Origin: Rhizopus arrhizus | Taxonomy: Eukaryota > Mucoromycota > Mucoromycetes > Mucorales > Rhizopodaceae | DNA length: 64,000 nucleotides | NCBI GenBank assembly: GCA_024220505.1 | Contig: JAKZZE010000009.1 | Location: 1,498,001 to 1,562,000, forward strand | Reading direction: 5' to 3' | Shown here: one piece after another, positions 62,335 through 64,000 of the stretch | Layout: every line of letters starts with the position of its first letter | How positions within the stretch are numbered: position 1 is the stretch's first letter | Made by a program: the position numbers and the translations under genes | The notes under the pieces: model-generated | Seen by the model: the letters and a program-made list of their open reading frames with translations, nothing else | Told to the model about the DNA's origin: nothing | Database searches by the model: none

Positions 62335-62904
62335 TTATTTTATAACTGCTCCAGTAAATGATTTGTAACTATTGACCTTCGTATTCAAAAATAAACGACA
62401 TTATGGATTATGGCTTTTAGTTTCTTGAAATTTACTATTTACCATTTCAGTTAAAACAGCTGAAGGACTCTCATTAATGTAGTTTAAAAGAAATGGTTTA
62501 GGCTCTTCTCCAAGAGTATGATGTCGATTTGACTTTTTCTTCTTCTCGAAATGCTTTCAGGGTCTTTATAGTAACGTTTAACCCATCTCTGGGCTGTTCG
62601 AATATGAATACCTAATTGTCTTGCACTAGCAGAACCACTTAGGCTTTGGTAAAAAAAATAAATGGAAAAATCTAGTTTTCTTGTCATCAGAGTAAGTTGT
62701 ATAATGTGACTTATTGCATAAATCCATATCAGCATCTTTATCGGTAGGTGCATGCATTGCAGGGATGGAAGGCTTTTCTGGAAGCTTATGCATTAGTACT
62801 TGAGTATGAGAACATATTGCTTTGATAGAAAATAGCTCCTCGTCAACAGTAAGATCCATGGGCTCAACTCCGTGCTCATCAACAGTGTTTCCTTGTCCAT
62901 CCTC

Positions 62905-62943
<39 letters not shown>

Positions 62944-62955
62944 CATCCTCACTTT
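62335..62955 (-). pseudogene. Tc1-like transposase, N-terminal half, degenerate and inverted
   Basis: The minus strand reads YTTYSDDKKTRFFHLFF (62.7 kb), then SGSASARQLGIHIRTAQRWV (62.63 kb) and KRYYKDPESI. This is the helix-turn-helix start of the same transposase family. It continues with EEPKPFLLNYINESPSAVLT (62.5 kb) after a frameshift. The N-terminal half therefore points toward the C-terminal half described just upstream, on the opposite strand. A 35-A run (62907-62941) interrupts the region before the helix-turn-helix. Confidence 0.62.
62907..62941 (+). repeat. poly(A) run of 35
   Basis: The run is bounded by CATCCTCGC on the left and TGCATCCTC on the right. The flanking CATCCTC is repeated on both sides, which could be a small target duplication around an inserted A tract. 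Confidence 0.95.
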
Positions 62956-64000
62956 GAATTTTTGTAAAATAAAATATAAACAGGAAAAAGAAAGAAAAAA
63001 GACTATAGAACTATCGCTTCCTTTTTATAACAAATAAAATGCCAAGAATTTTATAGGTTATTACGAAACGACAAGTAAAAATAAACCAAGTTCATAACAT
63101 GTGAATACGACTTTATTATTGGAACAATTGACACAGATTTTTGATTTTAATAATATCATACAATCAATTCCAAGTAGACATACTCTTTTAGAATATATAT
63201 TGTACTAATGATAATACTTTGATAAGAAAGAGTATCAAAGAAAATAATGATATGCTTTCCTATTGTTAGAAATCCAATCCAATGTCAGGAATATTACTAA
63301 TCTAATTGCAAAAAATGCGAAAAATAACGTTATTCGGATCAGTGAGGAATTTCTGGTATAAAAGATAATTTATTACAGACATACAAAAGAATAAATGAAA
63401 AGTCTACATATATGACACTTGTTAAATTACCTAAAGATTAGAATAACGCTTACAATAGAAGATATCAAGCCATTTACTTAATAAGATATAAATACCTGAC
63501 TTCAATTAAAATAATTTTTACTTCAACTTGAGCTGAAGTAAAGATCAGTTTTAAAAAACACCCAAACTGTTCCTTTATTTTGGTTGTTACCTATTCTTAA
63601 ATTACTATTACCATCATATAGCATCTACTGCTTTTAAGACTTTTTTGTGGAGCTGTCTTGGGAACATTTAACGTTTTTGAAATAGCACAGCGTAGACACT
63701 TTTGATTGCACATAAAGGAATTCCGTTAAGCAAGCTCTTTTTGTCATAAGAATATATTGTTAAGGAAATATTTTATGATCGATTTAAATGAAGGCAAAAG
63801 TATGAGATGCTTAATGCATTGAGATTTTGCATAAAAAAACTAATTTGTCACTTCTATATTTAATGTGAGCTGTTTTATCATTATTTGTGTAGAATATAAA
63901 ACTCGCTTGATATCTCTGTTGCATTTAGCTTTTCTTTTTTTTTTTACACTTGCTTTGTTTTTAAGAACATAAACTACATGGATACAGTGGTTACACCTAC
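62956..64000. other. AT-rich right edge, no gene seen
   Basis: Short frames only. No repeat or motif recognised up to the window end. Confidence 0.45.

Overview
The window looks like nuclear DNA of a filamentous fungus, most likely Mucoromycota (Mucorales type). The evidence is an AT-rich sequence, many short GT-AG introns (about 45-70 bp), compact neighbouring genes, and housekeeping proteins of fungal type. The decayed mobile elements (Fanzor/TnpB-like, APE-type LINE, two kinds of Tc1-like transposase) resemble families I associate with Mucorales. The placement is inferred from protein resemblance only; no rRNA or tRNA gene was recognised.

Layout: 1-3.1 kb is decayed mobile DNA ending in a 52-T run. 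At 3.5 kb lies a small secreted protein with two cysteine-stabilised alpha-beta (CS-alpha-beta) modules. Then come ribosomal protein S10 (5.2-5.9 kb), XPA/Rad14 (6.0-7.0 kb, one base short) and a CLC chloride transporter (7.2-10.6 kb, minus). From 11.2 to 14.5 kb is a graveyard holding a Fanzor/TnpB-like pseudogene, pieces of a possible Rpn/PD-(D/E)XK nuclease-like protein, and a 3'-truncated U2 snRNA fragment flanked by a perfect 14-bp duplication. The RNA polymerase I largest subunit fills 15.2-20.3 kb and a velvet regulator 22.8-24.3 kb. A GH31 glycosidase (26.7-29.4 kb, minus) is followed by a second Fanzor-like remnant (29.8-31.1 kb), a charged coiled-coil protein and SPT7 of SAGA (32.0-35.7 kb). 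A possible LINE scrap, TIM17, a WKF-domain protein (one base short) and a fused chorismate mutase-prephenate dehydratase bring the map to 43.5 kb.

At 43.8-46.4 kb a LINE 5' region is arranged as a foldback: two nearly identical 0.64-kb arms facing each other around a 1.3-kb loop. From 47 to 58.5 kb the DNA is gene-dense: mitochondrial phosphate carrier, LTO1, an ML-domain lipid-binding protein, a kinesin-13-like motor, a neutral sphingomyelinase/ISC1 homologue, an ankyrin protein and a histone-fold protein with a long disordered tail. Several pairs converge with almost no spacer (5 bp between kinesin and sphingomyelinase). From 58.5 kb onward there are only AT-rich spacer and broken Tc1-like transposases.

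The intact genes serve core cell functions (rRNA transcription, translation, DNA repair, chromatin, mitochondrial import and transport, phenylalanine synthesis, lipid and ion handling) and form no pathway cluster. The most unusual material is in the mobile DNA: two eukaryotic RNA-guided-nuclease-like remnants, the U2 retro-fragment with its target duplication, and the LINE hairpin. Exon boundaries were read by eye. Those of S10, XPA, RPA190, GH31, the phosphate carrier and the WKF gene add up to whole codon numbers (XPA and WKF only after adding one A each); other introns are approximate.
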